64,000 nt of DNA from Prostheceraeus crozeri (taxonomy: Eukaryota > Platyhelminthes > Polycladida > Euryleptidae): positions 434,001-498,000 of the forward strand of contig CAJQUW010001972.1 of NCBI GenBank assembly GCA_907163375.1. The letters run 5' to 3'. The translations under genes and the position numbers were made by a program. The notes under the pieces were generated by a model, which searched no databases, was not told where the DNA came from, and worked only from the letters and a program-made list of their open reading frames with translations. Shown piece by piece: positions 1 to 14,860 of the stretch (position 1 is the stretch's first letter; each line of letters starts with the position of its first letter).

Positions 1-986
1 TGTCCTTTGTTTTTCAAAACTTTTTTGATACGGTTTGGCATTGAAAATACAAGGTTTTTGCACAGTTGGGCACTGATGTCACGGCACCAAACAGACTTTA
101 TCACTTCCTCAAGATGACTGAGGGATGTTATTTCAATCTTTGATATTTTTTCCTTCACAATCGCCCACAAATTTTCAATCGGATTTAAGTCGGGTGAGTA
201 ACTCGGCCAATCAAGCACTTCGATCTGATTGGTGTTCAGCCACTCAGTCACAGTTTTTGCTTTATGACATGGTGCGGAGTCGTGTTGGAATATCTCGCAT
301 GATAGGACATTCATCCAGAGAGGCACTTTGTCACACAGAACATTCTGGTATCGTTGAGAATTCATCATTTGACCTTTTTGGACAAAACAGAGACCACCGC
401 GGCCACCGTAGGAGAAACATCCCCAAACCATAATTTGTAGGCAATGCTTTACGGTCGTTGTTACAAATCGCGGATCGTAGGGATTTGATGCAGGAGGTCG
501 ACGGACAAGGCCCCGCACATTATTGAATTGTCTAAAAGTACTCTCATCGGAAAATAGCACTTTTGCCCAGTCTTCCGATGTCCAATGAGCATATTTTCGG
601 CAAAATTCAATACGGCGTTTCACAGCTGCCTTCGGCATCAAGGGCTTTTTCGACGCGATGCGAGACGGTAGCTTGAGATCAACCTGTAATCTTCTTCTGA
701 TGGTGCGTGTCGACACGTTGGAAAACGAAGGAAGCACAGCTTTGACTTTAGAAGATGTAATGAAAAGTTGACTATTCACCAATCGCTTCTAAAGAGCATC
801 ATCTCGTCGGGTAGTTTTTCTATTCGGACCTTTGCGCTCTTTAGAAATCACTCCGTGGATAATACGATTCACTGTAGAGCAAGACAATAACAATCGATAG
901 GCGATTGCATTTTGTCGATAACCTTCTTCGTGTAAAATAAGAACTTGAGCTTTTAAAGTTGCGCTGATGTCTGCTTTCCTACCCAT
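1..986 (-). pseudogene. Tc1-family transposase, 3' end cut by window edge
   Basis: Reading leftward from MGRKADIS, an N-terminal helix-turn-helix (about residues 5-45) is followed by a DDE catalytic domain. The first Asp lies in VLFSDEST, the second in FQHDSAPCH, and the Glu in SPDLNPIENLW; second Asp and Glu are 34 residues apart, the DD34E spacing of Tc1 elements. VMVWGCFSYGG-type sequence typical of Tc1 lies between. Such enzymes cut and paste the element at TA sites. One in-frame TAG at 789-791, just after the DNA-binding part, makes this copy probably inactive; downstream of it the frame stays open to base 1. The right terminal repeat should lie near 1030-1100, but the left end is outside the window, so it cannot be confirmed. 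Confidence 0.88.
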
Positions 987-1099
987 GTCAATGAGAATTC
1001 GTCGATGTATCAGAATTTGTGACGCTTCACCTACTTAACACTACAGGTTGCATGAAAGAAAAATCTATAAATTACCATACAAAGCTGACATTTCTTCTC

Positions 1100-4000
1100 T
1101 AATGAATCAGCATATGAATTTGAATTAAGAGCGTCATAGAAAGCCAACAGATTCAGACACTATGAGAGTTATATTTAGATGTTAATGACCTTATATCTAC
1201 CAAATCGTATTTTGCAGAACATTTCTAATGCCATGGCCAATACTGTAATTGTCATATAAGCCCACGAGGTTAATTGCCTTACATATGCAAGTGATGGTTA
1301 TAGATCCGTTGACGTCAGAGTATGATAGCATTTCGATGATGGTCAATTAACAAGAGTCATTTATATAGTGTCAAAGAAGAAAGTGCCCTACTAATTCTAA
1401 TTTATGTTTATCTGTATTCTATGTTATTATTAATCACATGTTCAGATTGATGTGCATTTCTCCTTAAATCATCGTGCATTGATCATCGATGGTACTAAAG
1501 CACTAAATAAGCAAATAATCTATTTAAATATTATCGTTAATTAGAAACCCAAGTATTTGTAAAATGTTTACGCAAGTAATTGCATATTAGGCATTTGTTT
1601 GATTTTGATATTATATTTTAGATAATTATTACAAGTATGTGATAAAAATGAATTAGGACCTTTGTTATAAGACCTGACATTTCGACCAAAGAGCTGGTCG
1701 AAATATATCAAGACTTACAACAAAGAAAAGCATTTTATGAAATGCTAGAGTTCCTAGCTAGCGATTTTTTAAAAAGTGATCTAAGGTTTCTTCATATACC
1801 TTATGAATACTGTTTTAGTCCTTTACTCAGTACCCTCAAGTCTGGTGTCCTACCGGAAATAGACGGGAAGTAAGTTATGAAGTGATTCTCAGATTATGCC
1901 GACAAAGAAATCGATGCCATTATTTGTTGCATTTCAACGTGTTCATATTATTACGAGGACATGCCACATCTACGCAAATGTTTAAGAAAGTCTTGTTGAC
2001 CATCAGGCGTATAATAGAAGGAAGAATCCTCTTAATAGAGGAACTTATAAAAAACAATGCATTTAATTGTTGGTGTGATATAATTTCCTCTTTTGGAATG
2101 TCATCGTTCAATTCGTGTCGTTTTGAATGGAAGGATGAAATTATGAATTTGCCAGCAGTAAATGTTTAGGCTAAAAATCTTGATTGTGTGACTCGAATTT
2201 AGCGACTGATAGAGCCATTGTGAAGCATCTACGAAGCTACGAACTGTTTAGTCGTCAATTGAGCATGGCTTCAATGCGATAGTTGGAGCAACGAATTAAA
2301 CCATCGCGAGTTGCTGATGGTAGATGTTCCGAATGAAATATGAATTTATGAAATATAACACTGACTTCTTGAAAATGAATTATTGCGAAATGTGCATTAT
2401 TTCAAAAGGAAATTTTCTCAACTATGATGATAGAGAATACTACAGAGGTTTTGCAAACACACCAATTATATTGTGTTGGGTTTATTTGTTAAGTTTTGTA
2501 TAAAGTAGTAATAATGATATAATGTTTATAATTGTGTCATCACTCTTTCCCTTTCCTACTATACTTCTCATGTACAACGTAGGAATGAAAACATGCATTT
2601 ATTACCATCATATTCTCAAGATTTTGGATTCGCTTGAAAATGCACGCATTATAGATGTATTCAGTGCTGAAACCTATCATGTGGCTCTCGAAAATGCATT
2701 TGAAATTTTGACTTTTATGACTCTCTTAGTTTGAAAAGTTGCCGACCCCTGTCACTATTGTATTGCTTCTAGTGTGGAGCTCAACCGGGGTATGGCTATG
2801 AAGTTGAGTTGACTTATTGTTAAAACGAGCACAGTATTTTAATGTTTAGAAATATTCATGTGTAGCAAATATTACTTATGCCCATTTATCGTATTATGTC
2901 AATATATTTAATTGGCGGATTAGATAAAATGATAAGGACCGAATTCATAATCACAATTTATCAGTTTGTTAATAAAAACAACAGAACGTTTTTTTACTAA
3001 TCTACTTACTGATAAATTCCTATTTTTCCATCGCGTCATTTAATATAAAATTTTTTCCTTCATGTCAGGTCACTTTATTATTGCTGCTAGTAAAGATATA
3101 TAATCTACTACAGCCTGCTCATGTCCACATTGTCATGTCGCATCATGTAAACTTATCATTATCATAACATTTTATTATGAAATTCATTTTCAAATTCCTC
3201 ATATTTGAACTTTTACCTACCATAGGCTTTACTGGAAATTTTTGTACATACTGATAAGAACTGATAATCAGCATCTTAAAAATACCTGACTCTTTCCAAC
3301 ACTAAAAGCATTTTGCCATGACTAGTCAGGGCATCTTCCAAATACTTTTCAGCTAAGTTAACTCTTGAGCATCTTGTTCAGAGCAGTTTTATTTGTGTGC
3401 TTATACTCGACATGAAGAATTTCTGAACGTTTCTTTGTAAATAGTTTATTTGAACAAAGAGAAACGTGAATTCTGAGAAAGAATTGATTGCAACTTCAAC
3501 AATGAACCAAATAAGTAAGATAACGTGCTGAGAAGGTCGTATATGACAACAAACAACGATGTGATACAAATTCAAATTCGAGATGTATTAGAATTCGATG
3601 GCAGAAAGGAAAAAGGATTCAATCAGTAAAAACAATTTTAGAGTTGGCATGTTGTTAGCAGTTATTAATTTATCCGTCTTGTAAGAAAATTAGAAGTCAT
3701 TTGATGCAACCAGCCTCCCAAGTGTGCGGCTAAAAGTGTAACTAGCCCTGAAAATTCACTTCGCAAGCGGTTGAACATGTGCAATCAGCTCCAGATGCTG
3801 TGCAGATCATCGAAAATAATTTTTTACAACGCGGTCCTTATCATTTAGATTTAACACATCCAATGCATTTGCGTCAACACCTCATGTGCTTTCACAGAGT
3901 ATGAATCTCAGTTGTAGATTTGTTATGTACTCAGCACGACATTTTGCTTTTCAAGTAGAATCTTTAAGAGACTGAAAGTCAATGTGCAAAATCAAAGAAA

Positions 4001-5046
4001 AATAAAACTCTTTTACAGTCAGAAAGTCTGCATTTCAATATATGATGTACTGTTTGAAATTACATCTAAAAGTCATTCTTCTAACAGGATGTTCGCTTGC
4101 TTTTTGAAATTAATAGTTTATCCATTTACTCATATGCTTTTGAACCCCTGAGTGTTTTATGCGATTTGAGATGAAGCCAATTTCTGACGTCTGTCAGGTT
4201 TATTCGCATATAATCCCAATGATGATGAAAACTATCATAATGTATCACAACCGCAACTGATTCAGTAGAGGCGTGCATGTCAGACGCACAATTCGCCTTT
4301 TGTCATTAAGATACTCGTTCTACTCAGCCAATTGCTCTTAGCTCTTGGCTATTTGTATTAGAACACTCCGATATAATCACTAGATTCATTACACCGAAAT
4401 TGTCTTAGTTGGGCTCCATTATAACACTTAAAATAAAGAAACGGCTTTGAACACCTGCTCGTGGGTCAGATGGAGAAAACTCGTCTCAATTTTTATTTTG
4501 TCAATAGTGAAATGTCGTGCTGTGACTTAAGCATAGTATTTAGCATCACGCAAACACGGCTCTCCATGGCTATTAATGCTCTGCATTATTTAGCATCACA
4601 CGAACACGGATCTCCATCGCTATTAATTCTCAGCATTTTGTAAAAAAAACTGCTACATATTAACAGCGTTATTTGGGACTCTCTTCTTGCTTGATCTAAT
4701 GAAATTGTATAAAAATAGTGCCTTATTCGTAGTGGTAATCGTAATCTCATGCGATTTCAAAATTTTTAAAATGGAAATGGCATTTACTTAGTGCTAGCGT
4801 CATGAAAATCAGCAAACATGTACCCTTTGTAATTGGAAGGAAACAGAATTGTGCACCATTCATTTTCAGTGCAGAGTTTTGTTAATCGATCTTCAAAATG
4901 ATAATGCTTCTATCTTAGCCAGTGAAATAAATAAAGAAAGCGATGCATTTAGTCACAATTATCTCATTGGACATAAAAATTAATTCATAGGTAGGAGGTA
5001 GCGAATCATTGGGTCAAGAATCAACAATTATAAATTAGATATCGTA
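1100..5046. other. Gene-poor A+T-rich stretch
   Basis: No convincing gene, RNA gene or recognisable transposon was seen here. Open frames are short (at most 95 codons, at 1882-2169) and have no familiar motifs. The one structured feature is the 50-bp tandem duplication listed separately. Confidence 0.5.
4537..4636. repeat. 50-bp direct tandem duplication
   Basis: Two adjacent diverged copies (4537-4586 and 4587-4636) both begin TATTTAGCATCAC and share a CTCCAT core and CTATTAAT. Substitutions between the copies show it is not brand new. Confidence 0.8.
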
Positions 5047-5048
5047 TA

Positions 5049-5809
5049 CAGTAGAACCCACTTATAACGTACTTCAAGGGACCTAAAAAATTGGTACGTT
5101 ATATCCGAGGTATGTTGTATCCGAGGTGTGCAAGAACAAGCTGTATAAGAAGTATTGAAGCCTACTTCTGCACCAAATTAAGTTGTCAATTGCGATAGTA
5201 AGGTCCTATCCATCATGACCAGCTAATTCTCACTATGCATCACCATAAATACATGTACATGTAATGTACATTTATTTGTATGCTCTGACCCTACATGTGT
5301 GATCGTGCCTACTCGAGAAAACATCATAGTATCTTAACTATTCTCTATTGTGTAAGAAAAAATATGCAATATTCTGAACATGAATCTAAAAATCTGAATG
5401 ACTAAAAAAACAATGTAAACAGCGCAGTGACGCGTTAAGAAGACACCATCACAGACAATATCTTAATTCCACTTCACTTCTATCGATTGCTCATTGAACG
5501 GATTCGACACTCAAAAGTTGTCCTCCTCCGAGCCTATGACAAGAGCTGTTGCTGCCATCATCAAACGCAGCAAGTTATTGTAGAATCGTGTCAGCCTCGT
5601 TTCGATGATTCAGAATACTTAAGTACTTTCATCCCTAAGTACGTTGTAAAAAATCAGAATTTGCTCTGTGGACCCTTGAACCCGAGTAGTACGTTATAAC
5701 CGAGGCATTTTATATAGACATAATAAGAATTTTTGTCCGTGCCTGCAAGAGGAGTACGTTATATCCGAGAAGTCGTGATAACCGAGTCCGTTATAAGTGG
5801 GTTCTACTG
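5049..5809. mobile_element. pogo/Tigger-like nonautonomous DNA element (MITE)
   Basis: The ends are inverted copies of CAGTAGAACCCACTTATAAC, flanked on both sides by TA (5047-5048 and 5810-5811), the target duplication of the Tc1/mariner superfamily. CAGT..GAACC..CTTATAACG termini are typical of pogo/Tigger relatives. Inside both ends the phrase TACGTTATATCCGAG recurs. A 70-codon frame at 5487-5699 has no transposase motif, so the copy depended on enzymes made elsewhere. Confidence 0.8.
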
Positions 5810-5886
5810 TATTTGCCTTAAGACTTATTTAATGTTTTGACATTGTCATGTTACTTGATACTTTCTTTACAAATTACCTGATATCT

Positions 5887-6065
5887 TGGTGCCTGTTGCC
5901 CAGTGGTTAAGTCTCAAGTATTGTGCGATCTCTTGATCGTGTGGTGGAACCTCAGAGTGTCATTGGAAGTTGACAGGAAGGGCATCCGGATCAAAAGTCA
6001 CTCATCTCTAGCTGAATTCTATATCAGCATCGTCCAGGCCCTCGGATGGGGTTGTTGTAGTGATG
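5887..6065 (+). repeat. tRNA-derived SINE fragment
   Basis: The phrase TTGCCCAGTGGTTAAGTC (about 5897-5914) matches a polymerase III A box as in tRNA-derived SINEs. A degraded B-box-like GTGGTGGAACCTC follows about 30 bases on, and then GACAGGAAGGGCATCCGG, which resembles the body of invertebrate tRNA SINEs. The 3' end is unclear; no target duplication was established. Confidence 0.5.
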
Positions 6066-6069
6066 CTAA

Positions 6070-9000
6070 TTTTCTGTTTGTATGGACAAACAGTGATATG
6101 TTATTCTATGAGTAACTAAAACACGAAGTCTTAAAAAATTACATTTTGCATCATCACATGAATTAAAGTGCCAATTTTGGAAACCGCACTTTTTGTGATT
6201 AAGGAGCTTTTGTGACGATTTTATTTGGAATGACGCATTTCTGTCTGATTAGAAGGAATTAACATGAATACTGTTTGCACAACATCTGTTCAACGTTATT
6301 TAAAGAATAAGTGATAGGTTGTAGTCATTGATTGATGCAATTAATCATTTTGACTAACTTCAGGTTGTCTTTATGATACTGATTCACAAATAGATACAAA
6401 TACATCTTTATTGCTAGATAATTGATGAAGTAATGATCAAGTAATGATGAAAATGCTCTTCGTGTCTGTTCTGTGACAGACTTTGTAATTTATTGCATCA
6501 CTGGATTTCACGCTTACCAATCGTAGTGTCTATGTTGAAGAATATCAACACTATAACAAGTACACTAGAGAAGTCACAAAATCATTCTTAGTTCGTGAAT
6601 GAAACCTGGCACTAAGAATTAATATGTCGCATCGCTCTGTAACCATTTGTTGTAATAACATTTTCGTGTCCCTACTATTCACACATGAGCCTCTTAGTTA
6701 GGAAATTTCATGCTCCGAAATTTGTAATGCACGTACTGCTTATTATTGTGTTTATTATATTTGTGTCATTGATTGATATATCCTCTCAACTGCAGTGCGT
6801 CATACAGGTTTTTTTCAAGGTTTTCATTTTTTTGTTTTTAAAGTTTTGTATTCTATCTAATAGAATGCGCATCATCAAATAGCTTTTGAGGCGTGTCAAA
6901 CGTTGTCAAAAGAAACAAGCTTTTGAAGTAACCAAGACTAAAATAACCAAAGCTCTTGAGTGTATTTTATGCCATATACTCAGTAACATCATTTTGAGAT
7001 CTCATGATTCATACTCTTTCTAACTCAGATTACATTAGACCGACTATTCATGTTGTTCCACTAAAAGCTGTTATGACGCATCGCTATTTTCAATCATTCA
7101 GATTCGAATTCAAATTTGAATTGTGAATGAAGCATCAACTAAAAACATGATAATAAAGCATTCAGAGATTCGATATTTGTGATCTGTCTAGCGAATATTC
7201 CATTCTGGCAAGAAAGCATATTTCCTCAGATGGATGTCAAAAAATATTATTCATTTCAAAGATAGCATCAATGAGGTCATCGAATCGCCGAACCATCATC
7301 CGTGTGGGCATCCCTTGCATATCATGTTCTGGAATGTGGAATTCAGAGGAAATCGATAAATGGTAAACGTTCAAAACTATCACAATCTTGTCATCAGGCA
7401 ATTTCAAAGCTGTAATTTACAGTCCAAACTCTAACTGTTAACCATCACGATCCAAGCGATTCAAGATTCAAAAAGGCTCTCGGGGAATCGCCCAGGACGA
7501 AAGAAGTGGCATGTTCAGAAAGATGGAACCCGCCGCATTATTGCTCAGCAGCTCTTGACCTACACCAATCAATTATCAGGAAGGTGGGTTTTTTAATACA
7601 ACGAGAAGCCGACAAATGGCTCGCACGTTCACATAACTTTACTCCCTTTGATTGCTGGTCTTGGTCACACTTTCAGGCTCATGTTTATAAGTCTGAGGTC
7701 CCCTGGTCTTCTCTTTCCTAGCCTTCAAGCACTAACACAGAATCTTCAACAAAGAATTGGGTAAGAAATTGAAATAGTACATCTGCTGATACTTCGCGAT
7801 TTCCCGACGGCTTTCTTTAAGCGCTTCGAGAAATGTTTGGATCGTAATGGCGAGCAGCTTAAGCTTGCACTATAGGTTGTAGCTTTTGTAGCTTGATGAG
7901 ATTTTGATAGTTTTGTTGTCTCCAATTTGAAAAGAAATAGATTTTTCATTTGAAATAGCGGAAGGAAAACAAAGACTAAAGTAAAGACAAATAAAAGTGA
8001 AAAAATTTCAATTATATGTTTAAATCAGTAAGGCATTTTCTATTTAATGGGAAGAAAAGGTAGCAGATGAACATTGAATTATTTTTCAACATGTTTGAAA
8101 TATCTAAAAGCTTTCAAATGAAGAGTATTCTGCTGAAATGGTACTTTGAAAACTCATTTTGTGATTCAGAATAACACAGTTGAAATCTTCTGACACACGC
8201 TGTATATTGTCGGGATAAATAACGTAAAGAATATCGGAAATATCATTCCGATTCTTGTTTCTTGATTGTTCATTGCATATAGGCCCACCCAATTTCTAAA
8301 CTCTTGCATTTTTACGCATTCATGATGAAATAGGCAAGATTTATTTGTTTCACATGAAAGATATTTAAGTGGCGTGTGGTCACTTGTGGACCTCGAGGCA
8401 AGGTAGTGGCACCTAAGCGTGAGAGTTTGAAAGATGTTGCGTCATCAACTGCGAATCGAGATGAGCTCAGAGGCAGTGTATGGAGGCATTGGGATTGATG
8501 GATATCCTTGCACAAATATTGGAGTGTTAGAAATTTCATGTTTCAAGCCTGCGAGCCACATAAATTACATGGTATATTGAGTCACATGTCAGAACAATGG
8601 AGCTGAAGATTCGTAGGTCTGCTTACGGTTTTTGTCTTCCACTTGAATATTTTGAATTTCATTCAAATCTTGCATAATCAATTGATGCAACTCGTCCTAC
8701 TCATCGTCATTTTAAGCGACAATTGAAGAAACTGATCGGTCGTTTACGATTGGTAACTGACCCTTAAAAGTGGTAAAAATGTGCATCAACAGCCACAAGC
8801 AAATATTTGCCTTTATATTCTATTATTAAATTAAATTTTATTATTTGCTTTAATAATACGTTTCATAGCCGCGATAGTTGTGCTTTAGGCTTGACAGGAT
8901 ACAATCTCTCCAGAAAGAAATGAGACAGGCGCAATGACAGGCTCAGTTGAAATTGATAGTTTGAGTTCATTTCGTCTGTCATGTCCATATTCAGTCATGA

Positions 9001-12000
9001 CCTCTTCATTGTCTCTTAATTGTCATTTTGATAAGTCGTTAAAACGACCATTGACCTAATAAATTTGAGATCAAGTCAGAATAGGTTCTCTAGAGGTGGA
9101 TGCAGACAATCGGGAGAAGTTCAATTACAGCTAAGTGTTCCTTTAAAACTGGAAAGACTTGAATCTCAGTTAATTATTTGTCAGGCAGGGTCAATATACG
9201 CTAGGAGACATTTTTCTTTTATTTGTTTCTGGTTAATGACTTTTCAGAGTGCATATCCACAATAAAAACCGAGTCATTATTGATTACGCAAATATCATTT
9301 TAGCCGCCAGATAATAAATAAAACTGAAATCAAATTTAAATAGTTAACTATCCGAACTATTCGACTACATTTTCTGATGAAAGAGCTAGCATTTGTAGAT
9401 GCAATCAGACAATAAAACATTCTTACAAGCATGACTTCTTATAATTCTGGTGCCTGTATTTGTGAATTATCTAGAATTGACTACTCTTACTAATCCGCTG
9501 GGCAGATAAAATTTCATTGGTCACCTAGATCTCTGTTAGATGAATCTTTCGCACATTTTTGTCAGAAACCTCAAAATGCAACTATAGTTATCATGCTGTC
9601 TGAGACATATGTCATATAATTAGCGAGTTCAACTGGAGGAAATAGGGTATGCAACCCATGTGAGTTTTCTATTTTGTGGTGTATTCTGCCACACTGGACT
9701 AAAAACAAATGAATGCACATATATAAATCAGTGAATTTAGGGCAGTCTATGGACTTCAATGCAATTATCACTTACAAATCTCTAATTTTATTTATTACAT
9801 GTACTTCCATTTCATGGTGTAGTAATGTATACCATAGCGTTAAACATGCATGCATACTTTAAGCTTGAAAATTTACTTAAATTTATATTAGCGTCTAATT
9901 AGTCATTTGAATGCCTCAAAATTCAAGTTGTGTGGTGTATAAAATGTGAAATCCATGTGGCGAAGGCCTATGGTGGTTTCCAAGCACTTTCTGTATGGTG
10001 AAAGTTGTGATTGAAAAATTATGCAACTTATGCTTTAAATAACACAACAGATTTTTTTGTAGGTTCTCAGTTCTATCAATTAATGAATATCAACTCCAAA
10101 GAATAAGTATTGAGACTTCAAAAACTAAAGCAACAACCAGGCATTAATGAATTGTACAATAATTTTGATGGCATATTACTTTGACTGAACACTAGAGTTA
10201 CCCATGTCTTTATTGTCTTCATTTATCGCTCATATAGATGTTAGGTGGTTGTTTTGTCTACTGCTAACAGGTCATCAACGACTTTAAGACACATCCAAAT
10301 TTTCCGGAATTTTCGTCATGGCGTGATTTCATCTATGGTATATCTCTTAGGTCCTAGATGATAGTTTATTGTGCGACATGTTATGCGGTCAAGGATACGC
10401 ACATAGTCTTTCAAAGATTTAAAGTCTAAAGTTTTGTTCGCCAATTATTCGATTTTTAATCGATTGCGAAGTACATCTTTACTCAAAGTATTGATATCTG
10501 ATCGTGCTGCATCAAATATGAATCGAGGCCAAACCAAACGACAGTATTCGATGCACTTTAAAACATTACTTAATTTTTATTTTATTTGTTTAACCGTTTG
10601 CGTATGAAAACATAGAAAGCTTTTTGATTTTTATTTTGGTTTTCCTATTGTAAAATCATCTATCAGCTTGACGACATTGACATATCTTGCATTTTTCATA
10701 ATACCGATTCTTTTATCATTGTACGATCAATATACGAACAAAAGATTGTCATTTTGTGCATCTGAAAACGATTTTTGATATCAGCAAATGGCTCTAATAG
10801 TATATCACGCTTATTCTAGAAAAATGCCCACTTACAAACTTCTGATGCCGCAAGCGAATCACGACGAAGAACGGCCGTCCTCTTCGATTTGGAGTTCATG
10901 AATTTATGGAGAGATTACTTCGTCATACGTTTGCTCAAATTCAGGTTGCAATGAGTGTCTTTAGTTCATCAACGTTGTGAGTCAAAAACAACGTTATGTG
11001 TGTTGTCAACTTTAATCGTGCATTACATTGAATGTATTGATTATCTCCGTGAAACTTCGTTCAGCTTGTATTGCATGTTTGAAGTCTTTATGAGTATCAT
11101 TGTCAGCGAAATAATCTCTCAACTGCTTCTTCACTAGTCTTATTAAGGTTGAACAAATTAGATCGAAGTTAAAATTTTTCATTAATAAGTTGGCTCCATG
11201 AAGATGCACTTTCCGTCAAATGATTAATGTTTTACTTGTGATCATTTGGGTGTGGCTCGCTGAGGGCATCCGATTTTTGCGGGCAGCAGTCATTCGTATG
11301 TGAGAACGGGTATGTTCAATAATGGCTTGCTCTAGAAATTCATACCCGTCAGTATGCAGCTAGGGATTCGTGGCGACAAGCACAAACGCAGTCCAATATA
11401 ATTGAATCTAGTCACTATCGAATTTAATCACATCGTGTTCCTTAGTCACCATTTCTGAAGGCTAGACCTAGGCCCATGTCTATCTCTTGACCTTATTATC
11501 CTGTTGTGAAAGATGGTATTTTTAGAATTTCGCTCCACAATGAGTTGGCCTATATAATATGTATCTTCTTATCGCCACCTAGCAGCTCCGTACAACGTGA
11601 TACTGCTAAAGCGTGATAAAGGGTAATCATTACTACAGAAGGATTTTGACTTATTCTATGGATTTTGATATTCTCTATTTTAATTGGGTCTGATATAAAG
11701 GCGTGTGCGACGTGCAACGTTTCACGTCAACTTATGTTTCGCTTTGTCATCGCGGAACAACACCGACAACGAATTTCCCGATAGTATGCTTCTATTAGTT
11801 CACGATGTCAGATGTGAGAACATCCTGTATTGCCAGCTTCCACTTTTTTTGGAAAAAAAATAGTGTTTGCTAACATATTAAGCTCAGGAGCAATAACTGA
11901 ACTGCGGTCAACGGTGCGGCCACTGTCAAGGTTGCGGACATGCCCGCTAGGGTGAGGGCTCGGGCTGCACCCCAGGTAATCATCATCAACCAAGTTATAG

Positions 12001-12560
12001 AAGGCTTAGACTAAATAAAAGTTCAGTAATGTGCACGATTAATGGATTGATTTATTATGATAACGCTTAACCGCTTGATGTTTGATGACACAATTGATCA
12101 CGAAATTGTGCAATCTTTTGCAATGTGATTCGGAATGAATAGCATCCGCGTGAATGAGGAATTAGCGTGATTCTTGTGTTAGCTGGAAATATCGATCGGA
12201 AAGTGTGAAATTGATATCGAAATTCAAGTCAGCAAATGCGTCATTTCAGGTTTGTTGTATGCAACTGAAATCCAGCTGAAATCGTGTTGTAGTATAAATA
12301 TTCGTGATCACTGATCGGTTTGCATTTCATATTGAAAATTTCTTAGAAGAAATTAAGAGGAAACTAAGACGTTCTCTTTATTTCCTTCTGTTGACTACCT
12401 TGATAGCTTCTTGAAATATCCTCCTAGCCCATAGCTGTTCATTCTATAAGCATTTACTCTATAAATGTCTCTTAATCGGCATTAATTGTCTCGTAGTCAT
12501 GGACACCATTTGCTAAAATTTACTGGATAATTTCTGCAAGTACTTCTTAGAAAAAGAAAA
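6070..12560. other. Gene-poor A+T-rich stretch
   Basis: Only short open frames without recognisable domains, no tRNA-like folds and no clear terminal repeats were seen. Nothing here can be annotated with confidence. Confidence 0.45.
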
Positions 12561-12563
12561 AAA

Positions 12564-13327
12564 TGGGGTAATTCGGACACCTATAAGTTCTAGAAATTCT
12601 AGGCGAGCAAAAATAGTCAGAGCAAACTGAATAAACATTTAAGAAACTCAATGTGCATTTGGCACACTCAAAAAAAAAGACGGGTCACCATTACACGTTC
12701 CACAGAGCCACTCAGCACACGTCACACATTGGATCACTGAGCAGTAGGTGATGAGTCATGTCATCGCAATATCATCCGAGAAATATCCTTTTATGTTAAA
12801 ATACAACGAACGGGTTAAACTAGGCTGACTACTGATTGCAACTGATCTCGACACACTACTGACGTCAACAATTCGAAGAATTCTGGTCGTCTGCATTTGG
12901 GTACAACCATAAACTGTATCATAAATAGACGGAAAGATTTTCAAACATTTCTAATGCTGCATCCAGAAGCCTGGCCTGATTGATTAACAAGAAACCAATA
13001 CACTCGATCGATCGTTATGAAAAATCATAAAATTATAATTTTCATTTACTTTCGAAGTTTTAAGAATTGAATTAGTGGTAATTAACAATTGAATATTTTT
13101 GAATACTGATAACAGTTCCTTCGTATCTATTTAATTCATTCTGGCTGATTAATGTTATTCTAACTTTAGTAGTGTGCCGATAGATTAATAACTCCGATAG
13201 ATTAATTCCTTTTTGTTGATTAATGTAATTTTAACTTATGGAAAGTGTTTTGACTCCGATAGAAGTATTTAACAACTTGTATCTGGCGATTAAAGATAAA
13301 GAATGACCAGGTGTCCGAATTGCCCCA
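12564..13327. mobile_element. MITE with TGGGGTAATTCGGACACC ends
   Basis: The left end TGGGGTAATTCGGACACCT reads in inverted orientation at the right end (AGGTGTCCGAATTGCCCCA) with one mismatch, giving about 764 bp. A+T runs flank both ends, so a target duplication cannot be fixed. Near the right half, GATAGATTAAT and TTGATTAATGT recur. No coding capacity was seen. The superfamily is undetermined. Confidence 0.65.
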
Positions 13328-13329
13328 TT

Positions 13330-14860
13330 TTATGTTACTTCTGTAAGCATTCCTTGAACAGTGGTCATTAAGTTCTCGTAATAGTCATACAGGCTCCCCG
13401 TCGACCTTCATGACGGAGATGTAATCTGAACTGAATAGAATTGGGTAAAATGGAAATGGGTTGAGAAGTAGTGTCCTATGTTGCTACTATTGTCTATTTT
13501 CTACTTTTATGATGGCGAATCACCTTGACAATATATTTCTCACTTAAAATATTTGATGAGCACATTTGTATTTAAGATACGTGTATGCAGCAATAGAATC
13601 TTGCAATGTTTAGTAGTTGTTGTAAACTCTTGCATAACCTACTGGTGATGCGCTATCAACATTTTGATATCAACATCTTTTGCTTTCAGATTCGAAAGGC
13701 GTTTATTCTAAGTACCAGTGAGGATCACCTCTGTCTGTCAAGGGACACTAGCCATTGAAATATCTGTGCAATCATCGCCTCTTTGTTCAGTCACGTAATT
13801 CACAGTTATTTCGCCGTTGAGCACCACCAGCGATTCCGACATATGTGATAAACAATATCGTTTATTTTCCAACTTACGTGACATGAATAGAACACACTTT
13901 TTGTCTATTATTACGGTTTTGATGCTCTTATATGTACTGAAATTTTGTATTCCCAACTTCTGTAGATCTTCCTGAATTCACGGTCATTGTCATGTAAACT
14001 TTTGCCATTATTTTGTGTATGAAGTAATGAGAAACAGCATTTCGCATATTGATGTGCCTCCAATTTACGTAATATTTCTATTCGTAGTTGATTTTCAGAC
14101 TAATGTCAACCGCTAGAACCTGGTGCTTCAATGTTGTTTTTACGAGTGCATCTATTGTGAATTGACGTTTCATATTCTGTAACCTCGATGTCGAAAGACA
14201 GATGAGACGATCTTTGTTTGATCAGTAGAGTAGCAGAATGAACAGATGTGTACATCGATATTGTGCTGGCAAGTAAATGCATTTCTTCCAAAGAGCTTTT
14301 GTCCGTAATAAACTTTGTGGCATAAGGTGATTTGATACGAAATTCGAGATAAAATTTCGTTCGTGTTTTCAATTTATGTATGTACTGTCAAATGCGTTAC
14401 GGAAAATCGTCTTTGTCAACTTCTAAACAAATAAATTTTTGACATATTGGATAGAAAAGGCTTTTGCCATTAGAGACTCAAATATCCGCATTTACTTAGG
14501 ATTCTCACGGAAATTTCTTCTAGACGCCGATGTTTGTCTTAGATGACTAGTGATTTTTCAAGTTAGTAACTAAGAGTTTAGATAGAAGAGCAATGCATGT
14601 ACATCGCCGCACAAACCAGGGATTGGTCGCAGGAAGATAAGGTAGTTTTCGCGTTCGCCTCCTGGTTGCTGGATAGTACCAGACGCTTCATAGGAATTGG
14701 GGCACTAGTCCAGTTTTGCTTCCTTGGTTCCACATTGTTTCAAGGGTTGGAAAACACGTAGCGTACCAACTGGTGTCTTGGAGATAAGGTAAGTTGTAAC
14801 CAAAACGTGTGCTATAGGCCTAGCTCAATATATGCTAGATACTTATACACTAGTAAATAA
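13330..14860. other. Gene-poor stretch
   Basis: Short frames only, such as 88 codons at 14106-14372 on the minus strand, with no recognisable motif. Nothing else was seen. Confidence 0.4.

Noticed and set aside
1882-2169. 95-codon open frame with a nearly mirrored frame on the opposite strand
   Set aside because: No motif, A+T-rich composition and overlapping open frames on both strands suggest chance.
7440-7620. Possible Tc1-type transposase scrap (SGNRPGRKKWHVQKDGTRRI)
   Set aside because: Only a loose resemblance to the Tc1 linker region, no catalytic motif and no terminal repeats.
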